Shown here: positions 25,117 through 33,658 of the stretch, piece by piece
How the letters are laid out: each line of letters starts with the position of its first letter
Position numbering within the stretch: position 1 is the stretch's first letter
Notes under the pieces: generated by a model
What the model was told of the DNA's origin: nothing
Seen by the model: only the letters and a program-made list of their open reading frames with translations
Database searches by the model: none
DNA from: Bacillota bacterium
Lineage (GTDB): Bacteria; Bacillota; Clostridia; Acetivibrionales; DSM-1351
Assembly (NCBI GenBank): GCA_023416275.1
Contig: JAEZIB010000161.1
Location: forward strand, 1-64,000
Direction: 5' to 3'
DNA length: 64,000 nt
Program-made: the position numbers and the translations under genes

Positions 25117-26217
25117 TTATACCATACTAAAAAAATAATCATCTATGCTTGCCATTAAGTCCTTTGCAATTTTATTAACTACATTAAAATCCATAGCATC
25201 TATGTAAATATTTTCAAGATCATCATGTAGTAATTTTGCATTAGCAAGCTGTGCTATTCCGTTGTTTACAGTTAACTTATAACGATTAATTATAGAGGCC
25301 AACTCATCTTTATAATTTTCATCAGTTCCTGGGTTGATGGCTAAAGCATATACGTCAATTATTTCATCGGAATCTCTATCTGGGAAGTATTCGTGGGGCG
25401 CAGTACTGTCGAAAATAGCAATGTCTAGCTCTCTAACAATAACCATATCAAGGCTGTTGGGATCAAAGCCGCAGTGGTATACTTCTACATCAAAGCCTTT
25501 TTCTTCTGCAGCCTGGGCCATTTTTCTGAGCATGGTGGATTTTCCTGAACCAGGACGGCCTTTAATGAAATATCTTTTTCCAATGCATTCAGTCAAATTC
25601 ATTACAAAGTCAACAGAACCTTTTGGTGTAGCACCACCAAAGAATCGGTTTTTAACACTGCCTTGTTTTTCGGAATTTTTATCATTAAAAAATTTCGAAA
25701 TTAAAGAATCTGTAATGATATTTAACTTATTGAAATCAATATTATCGATATAAATTTTTTCCCACTCGTCATGTATCTTCAAACCGTTTCTAAAATATTC
25801 ATAGGCATTAGTATAACAGGAGGTTATTTTGTTTTTGATATCTAAAATTTTATTTTTTTGTAGTTCAAGCTTTTTACTGTTCCAGGCTGCTCCAAGATTT
25901 ACATAATCTTCGATAGCCCCAGGTGCTTTTGGTTCAATAATATGGGGTGCTGTACCATCAACGACACCAATGCTAAGAGCTGGTATTATCACTCCGTCAA
26001 TAGAGTTGTTATCAGAAGCACAGTGTATGTATTCTATATCGAAACCTCTTTTGTGCCATTCGCTGCCTATGTTTTTCATAAGAGTTGATTTGCCTGTCCC
26101 AGGTCCGCCTTTTAGAATATACAATTTATCAAGTTTCTTGATATTGTCATCGAAAAAGCTAATAAAACCACGGGCTGAATTGGCACATGCGTAATAGTTA
26201 ATAATTTTTGCAGACAA
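25117..26217 (-). CDS. duplicated P-loop ATPase (PRK06851-like)
   Basis: 366 aa formed of two similar halves, each with a Walker A: KGGPGTGKSTLMK (about 36-48) and KGRPGSGKSTMLRK (about 220), each followed by KRGFDIEYIHC or EKGFDVEVYHCG and a TAPH motif. It matches an uncharacterised family of paired ATPases common in spore-forming Firmicutes. The function is unknown. It starts at TTG 26217 with AGGAAGGTGG upstream. Confidence 0.75.
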   Translation of the reverse strand: MSAKIINYYACANSARGFISFFDDNIKKLDKLYILKGGPGTGKSTLMKNIGSEWHKRGFDIEYIHCASDNNSIDGVIIPALSIGVVDGTAPHIIEPKAPGAIEDYVNLGAAWNSKKLELQKNKILDIKNKITSCYTNAYEYFRNGLKIHDEWEKIYIDNIDFNKLNIITDSLISKFFNDKNSEKQGSVKNRFFGGATPKGSVDFVMNLTECIGKRYFIKGRPGSGKSTMLRKMAQAAEEKGFDVEVYHCGFDPNSLDMVIVRELDIAIFDSTAPHEYFPDRDSDEIIDVYALAINPGTDENYKDELASIINRYKLTVNNGIAQLANAKLLHDDLENIYIDAMDFNVVNKIAKDLMASIDDYFFSMV

Positions 26218-26835
26218 AAGGATTCCACCTTCCTAAATATTTGTTCATTATATAGTTTATGCGATAAAAATGATTATGATAACAAATCAACACCTTTAGT
26301 TGTGTGCCTCTACGCTAATGGCTTATAGATGCAGATAAATAGTACTGAACCACTCTATGACAAATACGATATATCCCTTTAAATAAATAAAAAATAATTC
26401 CTGTGTTTTATTTATAGTTAAATAGTGGCATACATAAATCAAGCTTGTTTATTGTATACAAAAACATACATGCAACTTCTGAGCGCAAAAATGTCTTTTT
26501 TTACAAAGGTCACGTTTGTTGTATATAATAAAGTACAATACAAAACCGGTACAAGTTGCTTAAATATAAACAATGCAGAGATTTGTTTTAAAAGTATATT
26601 TGTGTACAAATATAAGTACATGAAGCATCGAGAACAATAACTTGCAGAATTTATTAAAAAAATTAATAAATAATATTAAAAGAGATGTTGAAATTTATGG
26701 TTTTGTATGGTAACATTGTTAGTGAAAAAATTAACTAAATTTATTGCTTACATAAATTGCTGAATAGTACAGTGATAATCACAAATACTACTCATTGATA
26801 GCAGTATATTTATATAAATTGAAGGGAGAATTATA
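26218..26835 (+). promoter_or_regulatory. long leader region of PEP carboxykinase
   Basis: 618 bases without a credible gene; it also holds the 5' region of the minus-strand ATPase. TTGAAA near 26690 with TAACAT 17 bases on is a possible promoter. Several GTATAC/TTGTATAT-like short repeats lie between 26450 and 26620. AAGGGAG precedes the PEPCK ATG. Confidence 0.4.
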
Positions 26836-28623
26836 ATGACTACAAACGTAAAATTGCAAGCGTGGGTTAAAGAAGTGGCTGACATGTGTCAACCAGATCA
26901 GATTTATTGGTGTGATGGTTCTCAAGAAGAATACGATCGCCTTATGAAGGAAATGGTTGATGCAGGAATGGCAGAACCATTAAATCCAGAAAAACGTCCA
27001 GGATGTTTTTCATTTAACAGTGATCCATCCGATGTTGCTCGTGTTGAAGACAGAACATACATTGCTTCAAAGACTAAAGATCAAGCAGGACCAACAAACA
27101 ACTGGATTAACCCAGATGAATTAAAAGAAACTATGAAGGGTTTATACAAAGGTTGTATGAAGGGTAGAACAATGTACGTTATACCTTTCTCAATGGGACC
27201 TATTGGTTCAGACATAGCAAAAATTGGTGTTGAATTAACTGATAGTGCATACGTTGTTTGTAACATGCGTATTATGACTCGTATTGGTACAAAAGTATTA
27301 GAAACACTCGGAAATGGAGAATTCGTTCCATGTTTACATTCAGTAGGAGCTCCTTTAGCTGATGGTCAGAAAGATTCAAAATGGCCATGCGCTCCAATTG
27401 AAAAGAAATACATCAGCCACTTCCCAGAAGAAAGAACTATATGGTCATATGGTTCAGGATACGGCGGAAATGCTTTATTAGGTAAAAAATGTTTTGCTCT
27501 TCGTATAGCATCAGCTATAGCTCGTGATGAGGGATGGTTAGCTGAACATATGCTTATTCTTAAATTAACAAGTCCTAAGGGTGATGTTAAATATATCTGT
27601 GGTGCTTTCCCAAGTGCTTGTGGAAAAACTAACCTTGCTATGCTTGTTCCAACAGTTCCAGGTTGGAAAGTTGAAACTATTGGTGATGATATAGCGTGGA
27701 TGAAGTATGGTAAAGATGGCAGATTGTATGCTATCAACCCAGAAGCAGGTTTCTTCGGAGTTGCTCCTGGTACTTCAATGGACTCAAATCCAAATGCAAT
27801 GCGCAGTATTGAAAAGAATACTATATTCACAAATGTTGGTATTACTGACGACAAAGATATATGGTGGGAAGGTATGGGAGTAGATGCTCCTGATCATCTC
27901 ATTGACTGGAAAAACAACGATTGGACTCCAGCTTCAGGAACTCCTGCTGCTCATCCAAATGCTCGTTTTACAGCACCAGCTGAACAGTGTCCTGTTATAG
28001 CTCCTGAGTGGGAAGATCCTGCTGGAGTTCCTATATCAGCTATATTGATAGGTGGACGTCGTCCTAGCACTATTCCTTTGGTACATGAAAGCTTTGATTG
28101 GAAGCATGGTGTATTCATGGGTTCAATAATGGGTTCAGAAATAACTGCTGCTGCTATCTCTGACAAGATTGGTCAAGTTCGTCGTGATCCATTCGCAATG
28201 TTACCATTTATCGGCTACAATGTAGGTGATTATTTACAGCACTGGTTAGATGTTGGAGCTGCTTCAACTGAAGACAAATTACCAAAAATATTCTATGTAA
28301 ACTGGTTCCGTAAGGATAAAGATGGTAAGTGGTTATGGCCAGGTTACGGTGAAAACAGCCGTGTTCTTAAGTGGATATGTGAAAGAGTTGCAGGAGAAGG
28401 CGAAGCTGTTAAGACTCCTATCGGTTACATGCCAACTGAAAATGCTATTGATACTGCTGGTCTTGATGTATCAGCTGACGATATGGCAGAGCTTCTCAAA
28501 GTTAACAAAGAAGAATGGCTACAGGAAGTTGAGTCAATTAAAGCTCACTATGATAAATTAGGCTGTATGCCACAAGAATTAAAGGATCAGCTTGCAGCTC
28601 TTGAAGCTAGATTGAAAGCATAA
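26836..28623 (+). CDS. pckG: phosphoenolpyruvate carboxykinase (GTP)
   Basis: 595 aa, the normal length for the GTP-dependent class. Diagnostic blocks: FPSACGKTNLAM (kinase P-loop with the hyper-reactive Cys), IGDDIAWM (metal-binding), YINPEAGFFG-like INPEAGFFGVAPG, and RRPSTIPLV. It interconverts oxaloacetate and PEP with GTP/GDP in the cytosol; in cellulolytic clostridia it is part of the PEP-to-pyruvate malate bypass. Codon use is noticeably more biased than in its neighbours, as expected of a highly expressed gene. It is flanked by its own leader and terminator. Confidence 0.95.
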   Translation: MTTNVKLQAWVKEVADMCQPDQIYWCDGSQEEYDRLMKEMVDAGMAEPLNPEKRPGCFSFNSDPSDVARVEDRTYIASKTKDQAGPTNNWINPDELKETMKGLYKGCMKGRTMYVIPFSMGPIGSDIAKIGVELTDSAYVVCNMRIMTRIGTKVLETLGNGEFVPCLHSVGAPLADGQKDSKWPCAPIEKKYISHFPEERTIWSYGSGYGGNALLGKKCFALRIASAIARDEGWLAEHMLILKLTSPKGDVKYICGAFPSACGKTNLAMLVPTVPGWKVETIGDDIAWMKYGKDGRLYAINPEAGFFGVAPGTSMDSNPNAMRSIEKNTIFTNVGITDDKDIWWEGMGVDAPDHLIDWKNNDWTPASGTPAAHPNARFTAPAEQCPVIAPEWEDPAGVPISAILIGGRRPSTIPLVHESFDWKHGVFMGSIMGSEITAAAISDKIGQVRRDPFAMLPFIGYNVGDYLQHWLDVGAASTEDKLPKIFYVNWFRKDKDGKWLWPGYGENSRVLKWICERVAGEGEAVKTPIGYMPTENAIDTAGLDVSADDMAELLKVNKEEWLQEVESIKAHYDKLGCMPQELKDQLAALEARLKA

Positions 28624-28648
28624 TTAAAGTTAATATAATTCTTTAAGT

Positions 28649-28694
28649 AGGAGCTGTCGTAGAACTATTTATTAGTTTTATGGCAGTTCCTTTT
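28649..28694 (+). terminator. rho-independent terminator of PEPCK
   Basis: Imperfect long stem AGGAGCTGTCGTAGAAC paired with GTTTTATGGCAGTTCCT, then TTTT. It starts 25 bases after the stop. Confidence 0.8.
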
Positions 28695-28856
28695 ATGTTG
28701 ATAACTTAGAGTCTAATAATACTATTTCGTATTTAACAACATTTGCGTAATACGTCCTGTCGTCGCAGATGCGGCTATTTAAAATGTGATACCAATTTTT
28801 AAATGAAGATAGTTTAAAGTACAAAGGAAAATATTGAGTTGACTATACAAAATGTA

Positions 28857-28911
28857 TTGACAAAAAAATACTTCGAGAGTAGAATGAATATATACTTCGA
28901 TACAAGAACTA
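28857..28911 (+). promoter_or_regulatory. MarR gene promoter with operator-like site
   Basis: TTGACA (28857-28862) and TAGAAT (28880-28885) are spaced by 17 bases. Just downstream, ATACTTCGATACAAGAACTA (28892-28911) recurs almost exactly at 30338-30357 before the ArsA genes, and a half copy (ATACTTCGAGA) overlaps the spacer. This suggests an autoregulatory site shared with the ArsA operon. Confidence 0.7.
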
Positions 28912-28926
28912 ATGAAGGGAAATTAT

Positions 28927-29427
28927 ATGGTAAATAAGAAGGCATTTGATTTTGAGTCAATTATTTTTGACTATATTGATAAATTTAGATTTTTGCTTTC
29001 TCCAGACCAATGGAGTGCAGCCTTCTTAGACTATTCAAAAAATGAGATATTGTCACTTCTATTTCTTTATAGGAATAGTGAGTCAAATATGACTGAAATT
29101 GCAGAATATATTAATGCTCCATTAAACACGGCTACTGGTGTAATTAGTAGGCTTGAAAAGAAGTCAATGGTAGAAAGAAAAAGAAATAGTGAAGATAGAA
29201 GAATTGTAAATATTATTTTAACAGAGACTGCTGAAGAGTTTATTGCTAAAGAAAAAAATGTAATTCAATATTATTTTCAAGAAATATATAAAGAATTAAC
29301 CGAGGAAGAAAAAACTGCTGTGTTAAGTGTAATTAGTAAAATATTGGCTGTATTTAAAAATGAGAAGAATACAAAGGAATTTAAAGATACAACCAATAAG
29401 AAGGTCAGGAGAATAACTATAGAATAG
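28927..29427 (+). CDS. MarR family transcriptional regulator
   Basis: 166 aa from the ATG at 28927 (AAGGGA 6 bases upstream; the frame also has an ATG at 28912). The winged helix is visible as NMTEIAEYINAPLNTATGVI then SRLEKKSMVERKRNSEDRRI, with the typical D-R-R wing. The C-terminus is Lys-rich. It probably controls itself and the SDR/ArsA genes downstream through the shared site. The ligand is unknown. Confidence 0.88.
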   Translation: MVNKKAFDFESIIFDYIDKFRFLLSPDQWSAAFLDYSKNEILSLLFLYRNSESNMTEIAEYINAPLNTATGVISRLEKKSMVERKRNSEDRRIVNIILTETAEEFIAKEKNVIQYYFQEIYKELTEEEKTAVLSVISKILAVFKNEKNTKEFKDTTNKKVRRITIE

Positions 29428-29505
29428 TAGCAAAAATGGTTTGTAACAATATAGGAAATTAATTAAATCTGGATAAATAAAATTGCAGAAAGAGGATATT
29501 ATACA

Positions 29506-30258
29506 GTGAAGGCATTAATAACAGGAGCTAGTTCGGGAATAGGGCGAGATATTTCTATAATATTAAGTAAAAAAGGATATGACTTGATTCTAGTAGCACG
29601 AAGAATGGAAAAGCTTGAAGAACTCAAGCGTACATTATCAACTGAGGTTCGGACAATTAGCCTAGATTTGTCAAAAGAAGAAGCTTGTTTTGCACTTTAT
29701 GAGCAAGTTAAGAATGAGGATATAGGTATTTTAGTAAACAATGCTGGTTTCGGAATTTTTGGGGAATTTGACAAAATAGATATTCATGATGAACTGAGAT
29801 TGATTAACACAAATATTAAGGCGGTTGATATTTTAACAAAGCTATTTCTGAAAGATTTTAAAAGAAAAAATTCTGGTTATATTTTAAATGTTGCTTCATC
29901 TGCGGCTTTCTTGCCAGGACCCTTACTGTCAAGCTATTACGCATCAAAGGCATATGTACTTAGGCTAACACAGGCTATTTATGAAGAGCTTCGCAGAGAA
30001 GGAAGCAAAGTATATGTGGGTTCACTATGTCCTGGACCTGTTGATACTGAATTTAATGAAACAGCAAATGTTAAAATGGGACTAAAGGGGCTGTCAAGTC
30101 AATACGTTGCAGACTACGCAATAAAGCAGATGTTTAATAGAAAACTAACTATTATTCCTGGTGCGACAATGAAGTTTGCAGCACTTTTTGAAAAATTTGT
30201 TCCAGAAAAATTATTGCTTAAAATAGCATACCACATGCAAAAGAAAAAGGAAGGCTAG
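29506..30258 (+). CDS. short-chain dehydrogenase/reductase
   Basis: 250 aa, GTG start. Classical SDR: cofactor motif TGASSGIG at the N-terminus, NNAG (about 82), catalytic Ser in NVASSAAF and YYASK (Tyr/Lys), then CPGPVDTEF. A basic residue after the first glycine motif (ARRMEK) suggests NADP preference. The substrate is unknown; it resembles DltE-like reductases in length. It lies between the regulator and the ArsA genes and is possibly part of the same stress response. Confidence 0.88.
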   Translation: MKALITGASSGIGRDISIILSKKGYDLILVARRMEKLEELKRTLSTEVRTISLDLSKEEACFALYEQVKNEDIGILVNNAGFGIFGEFDKIDIHDELRLINTNIKAVDILTKLFLKDFKRKNSGYILNVASSAAFLPGPLLSSYYASKAYVLRLTQAIYEELRREGSKVYVGSLCPGPVDTEFNETANVKMGLKGLSSQYVADYAIKQMFNRKLTIIPGATMKFAALFEKFVPEKLLLKIAYHMQKKKEG

Positions 30259-30375
30259 CACTAGCTATGCAAATAGTAATAAAAAATGCATTCAAGATAA
30301 ATTTTAAAAAAGAGAGTATCTATATTTTTTTGAACAAATACTTCGGTAAAAGAACTATTCGTTTTTAGAATTATA

Positions 30376-30480
30376 ATGAGGCGAGAAATGTTCCTCACTT
30401 CTATAAGTGGTGGGTACCGCTATGGCTTTCAGGTGGTTAGTTTCAGTATTTTATGTTCCCAAATGGGGAGTGGAGGTTAT
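30376..30480 (+). mobile_element. IS200/IS605-like end remnant plus leader motif
   Basis: GAGGCGAGAAATG then CACTTCTATAAGTGG and GGGTACCGCT match the block at 51669-51745. The CACTT/AAGTG hairpin looks like the subterminal hairpins of IS200/IS605 elements. No tnpA or tnpB is present. The stretch ends in a TGTTCCCAAATGGGG...GTGGAGGTTA module without a start codon. The gap 30259-30643 holds this and the ArsA leader. Confidence 0.45.
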
Positions 30481-30643
30481 CAGCTAGAAAAATATTTTGA
30501 ACAGGGTGCATTTTCAAGCTCCAAAAACCACAAGTGGTTTTTGTTAATATGGATACAATCAAATATATTATGCATACGCAAAAAGAAAATTATAATGGAT
30601 ATTTTAATTAAAATTTTATGCCGAATGGGACGTGGAGGTTTAT

Positions 30644-31819
30644 ATGGGAAGAATCATCATTTTTACAGGAAAAGGTGGCGTAGGCAAAACAAGTACTGCT
30701 GCTGCACATGCAGTTAAAGCTGCAAAGGAAGGAATTAAAACATTGATAGTGAGCACAGATATGGCACATAATTTAGCCGATATTTTTATGCAGACTATTA
30801 AGCGTGAGCCTTGTGAAATTATTAAAAATTTAGATGCAGTTGAAATAGACTCAAATTATGAAATGGAAAGACATTATGGGAAAATATCTGAAGCCTTTGG
30901 GAAAATGCTTTCCTTTAAAAAGGATGAGGATAATGAAACAATGGAGGATATAGTAATTTTTCCTGGGTTAGAGGAGTTGTTCTCATTGCTTAAGATAAAG
31001 GAATTGTATGACCAAAATATTTACGATTTAATTATTGTTGACTGTGCTCCTACGGGTGAAACTATTTCTTTGTTAAAATTTCCGGAGTTATTGTCATGGT
31101 ATATGGAAAAGTTGTTTCCTGTTGGGAAAGTTGCTCTTAAGATACTTAGGCCTATCGGAAAAGCTGCTTTTAAGCTAGATATGCCAGATGATAAGGCGCT
31201 TAATGATATTGAAAAGCTATTTGTAAAGCTTGGTAGCTTGCAAAGTCTTCTAAAGGATAGAGACGTATGCAGTATAAGACTTGTTACAATACCAGAAAAG
31301 ATGGTAGTTGAGGAAACCAAAAGAAATTATATGTATTTGAATCTATATAACTTTAATGTAGATGGGATATATATTAATAGAATAATACCTAAAGAAATTG
31401 ATAATAGCTTTTTTGATGAGTGGAAGCATATTCAGAAGAAATACATTGATGAAATTGACTCAGTATTTTCAAATATACCAATGTTTAGGATAAAGTGGTA
31501 TGAGGTTGATATAAATGGAATTGAAGGGTTAGAGAAAATTATAGAGGATTCATTGCAGGAGGAAGCTATATTTAAGGTGTTAAAAACAACAGTTAATGAA
31601 ATATATAAAAAATTAGATAATGGTTATCAACTAGATGTTTACTTACCTTTTACTGATAAAAAGGATTTTGAACTATTTGAATCAGGGTCAGATATCATTA
31701 TAAAAATAGGGAATTTTAAGAGAAATATTCCTATACCTAATGTTATTAAAAAATATTCTTTAGTTCAAGCAAAATTGAATGAGGAAGTACTAAGTATTCG
31801 TTTTGAAAAGTTAGACTAA
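30644..31819 (+). CDS. ArsA/Get3-type ATPase, first copy
   Basis: 391 aa from the ATG at 30644 (GTGGAGG 5 bases upstream; the frame opens at GTG 30632, which is inside the ribosome site). Deviant Walker A FTGKGGVGKTST at the N-terminus, switch I-like STDMAHNLAD, and switch II-like DCAPTGETISLLKFP. A C-terminal beta domain of about 65 residues (YQLDVYLPF...IIIKIGNFKRNIPI) is the HSP20-like domain seen in bacterial ArsA relatives. It has one ATPase domain, so it would work as a dimer or with the second copy. No arsB, arsC or arsD is nearby, so arsenic export is not supported. Confidence 0.85.
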   Translation: MGRIIIFTGKGGVGKTSTAAAHAVKAAKEGIKTLIVSTDMAHNLADIFMQTIKREPCEIIKNLDAVEIDSNYEMERHYGKISEAFGKMLSFKKDEDNETMEDIVIFPGLEELFSLLKIKELYDQNIYDLIIVDCAPTGETISLLKFPELLSWYMEKLFPVGKVALKILRPIGKAAFKLDMPDDKALNDIEKLFVKLGSLQSLLKDRDVCSIRLVTIPEKMVVEETKRNYMYLNLYNFNVDGIYINRIIPKEIDNSFFDEWKHIQKKYIDEIDSVFSNIPMFRIKWYEVDINGIEGLEKIIEDSLQEEAIFKVLKTTVNEIYKKLDNGYQLDVYLPFTDKKDFELFESGSDIIIKIGNFKRNIPIPNVIKKYSLVQAKLNEEVLSIRFEKLD

Positions 31820-31889
31820 TTTTGTAATTTGAAGTTTCGCAGATAGTTTCACTATAATTTTATGCCTTAATTGGGCGTGGGAGATTAAT

Positions 31890-32114
31890 ATGAATAAAGA
31901 GTTTATAAAAAAAATGATAAAGGCTGAAAAACTAAAATATGAGGCTATAAAGGAAATAATGCCACACAGTCTTAGGGATAGGGTAGAGTATTTTGAAAGA
32001 GATTGCTTTAATTTAATAAGCGATGTTGCTTTAGAATTGATAAAAGAGAATGTAAGAGAAAAAGAGCAAGCTGACAAGAAAGATGCTAAGAAGGTTAGTG
32101 TGGATTTTTCTTAA
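31890..32114 (+). CDS. small helical protein between the two ArsA genes
   Basis: 74 aa, highly charged and predicted all-helical (MNKEFIKKMIKAEKLKYEAI... then LELIKENVREKEQADKKDAK). I recognise no family. The ATG has GTGGGAG upstream inside the conserved leader motif, so translation is credible. Its fixed place between two ArsA-type ATPases suggests a partner or adaptor. An inverted-repeat element begins 3 bases after its stop. Confidence 0.7.
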   Translation: MNKEFIKKMIKAEKLKYEAIKEIMPHSLRDRVEYFERDCFNLISDVALELIKENVREKEQADKKDAKKVSVDFS

Positions 32115-32116
32115 AT

Positions 32117-32386
32117 AACTCAACTTTCCCACACATAAAAGCTATCTGTGTTCAAACTTATCAATGGTTTATTGCCGAAATAGTTGCTCGAATTAGTAAT
32201 GGTTAGGCTCAGTATTTTAGCCGCCGCACACATTCACCATCCATGGTTCATAGTGCGCTTAAACCGACATCGTGTCGGTTTTTCGGCAAAAATGCTTCGA
32301 CTCAACAACTAATTCATGCAATTATTTCTAACCCAACTCTCCATTGATAAGTTGAACACCTATAATTAATCTGGGAAAGTTGAGTT
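32117..32386. repeat. 270-bp inverted-repeat element, copy 3 (best preserved)
   Basis: Perfect 15-bp ends AACTCAACTTTCCCA (32117-32131) and complement (32372-32386), then a second matching block (TGTTCAA-CTTATCAATGG) about 32 bases inside. Inner stems are TTGCCGAAA with TTTCGGCAA and AAACCGAC with GTCGGTTT. AAAT follows the right end and precedes the left end, a possible target duplication. It has no coding capacity. Relatives lie at 15009-15251 and 18050-18459. Confidence 0.8.
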
Positions 32387-32467
32387 AAATAAAATATTTG
32401 TTTACGTGAAATTTAATAAATAGCAGAAAGCATGTATGGTAGATAAAAAATAAAAGGGGTCATAGAT

Positions 32468-33628
32468 ATGAGAATAATATTATATACGGGAAAAGGTGGA
32501 GTGGGTAAAACAAGCATTGCTGCAGCTACAGCTTGTAAAATAGCTGGTGAAGGTAAGAAAGTTCTTGTTGTAAGTACAGATCAAGCTCATAGCTTAGGTG
32601 ATTCTTTCGATAGAAAGTTGTCACATGAACCGATAGAAGTAAACAATAATCTTTATGCGATGGAAATAGATTCATTTGTGGAGAATGAAAAGGTATGGGG
32701 AAATTTAAAGAGTTATATTGAAAAGCTTATGATGCTCAAGGCTGAAAAGAACATAGAAAATGAAGAATTACTTGTATTTCCTGGTTTTGAAGAACTGCTA
32801 TCACTGATAAAGATTAAGGAAATTTATGATGAAGGGAAATATGAAGTTCTAATAGTGGACTGTGCTCCTACAGGTGAAACTATGTCATTGCTTAAGTTTC
32901 CAGATTTGTTTAAATACTGGATGGATAGATTCTTCCCTATGAAAAAGAAGGGAACTAAGCTTGTAAAACCGATAGTTGAAGCTACTTTAAAAATACCGCT
33001 ACCTAATGATGAGACCTTTGATGATTTTGAAAAGTTATATGATAAGATTGATGAGCTTCATCAGCTTATGCTTAATAAGGATATAGTTAGTATAAGAATA
33101 GTAACCACACCTGAAAAGATAGTAGTGAAGGAGGCGAAAAGAAGTTTTTCATTTCTTCATTTGTTTGATTATAATGTGGATTCAATTATTATAAATAGGA
33201 TTTTTCCTACTGCTTCTTTAGATGGTTACTTTGAAAAGTGGGCATTTATTCAAAAGGATAGTATTACAGATATATATGAAAGTTTTAAAGGAATTCCTAT
33301 TTTTAAGCTAGAGCTTTTAAATAGTGAACTAAGAAAATATGAAAAGCTCGAAGATGTTGGTAAGAAAATTTATGGAGAAATAAGCCCTGATTCTATTTTA
33401 TTTCAAGACAAAATATTTGAAGTCGAAAAAGCAGAAGTTGGGTATAATTTTGAAATACGTATGCCTTTTGTTGATAAAAATGAATTACAGCTTACACAAA
33501 AAGGTGATGAGATAGTAATATCAATAAAAAATGAGAGAAGATGCTTTGTGTTGCCGCCAAAGCTTTGTTCTAAAGAAATTTCAGGTGCAAAATATAAAGA
33601 GGGTAAGTTAATTATTAATTTTCAGTGA
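32468..33628 (+). CDS. ArsA/Get3-type ATPase, second copy
   Basis: 386 aa, about half identical by eye to the copy at 30644. Walker A YTGKGGVGKTSI, STDQAHSLGDSF, DCAPTGETMSLLKFP, and the same HSP20-like C-terminal domain. The two copies together correspond to the two halves of a fused ArsA. AAAAGGGG precedes the ATG. It is convergent with the AraC gene, 30 bases from its end. Confidence 0.85.
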   Translation: MRIILYTGKGGVGKTSIAAATACKIAGEGKKVLVVSTDQAHSLGDSFDRKLSHEPIEVNNNLYAMEIDSFVENEKVWGNLKSYIEKLMMLKAEKNIENEELLVFPGFEELLSLIKIKEIYDEGKYEVLIVDCAPTGETMSLLKFPDLFKYWMDRFFPMKKKGTKLVKPIVEATLKIPLPNDETFDDFEKLYDKIDELHQLMLNKDIVSIRIVTTPEKIVVKEAKRSFSFLHLFDYNVDSIIINRIFPTASLDGYFEKWAFIQKDSITDIYESFKGIPIFKLELLNSELRKYEKLEDVGKKIYGEISPDSILFQDKIFEVEKAEVGYNFEIRMPFVDKNELQLTQKGDEIVISIKNERRCFVLPPKLCSKEISGAKYKEGKLIINFQ

Positions 33629-33658
33629 TCATAAAATAAGCAAAGGTAATTACTATTT

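Noticed and set aside
25334..25753. 139-aa plus-strand frame inside the two-P-loop ATPase gene
   Set aside because: Antisense shadow of a conserved coding region.
30376..30717. 113-aa frame over the IS605-like remnant and ArsA leader
   Set aside because: It covers structured repeats and the ArsA1 P-loop in a wrong frame.
30644..33628. Arsenic resistance operon
   Set aside because: No ArsB/Acr3, ArsC, ArsD or ArsR found; only ArsA-type ATPases.
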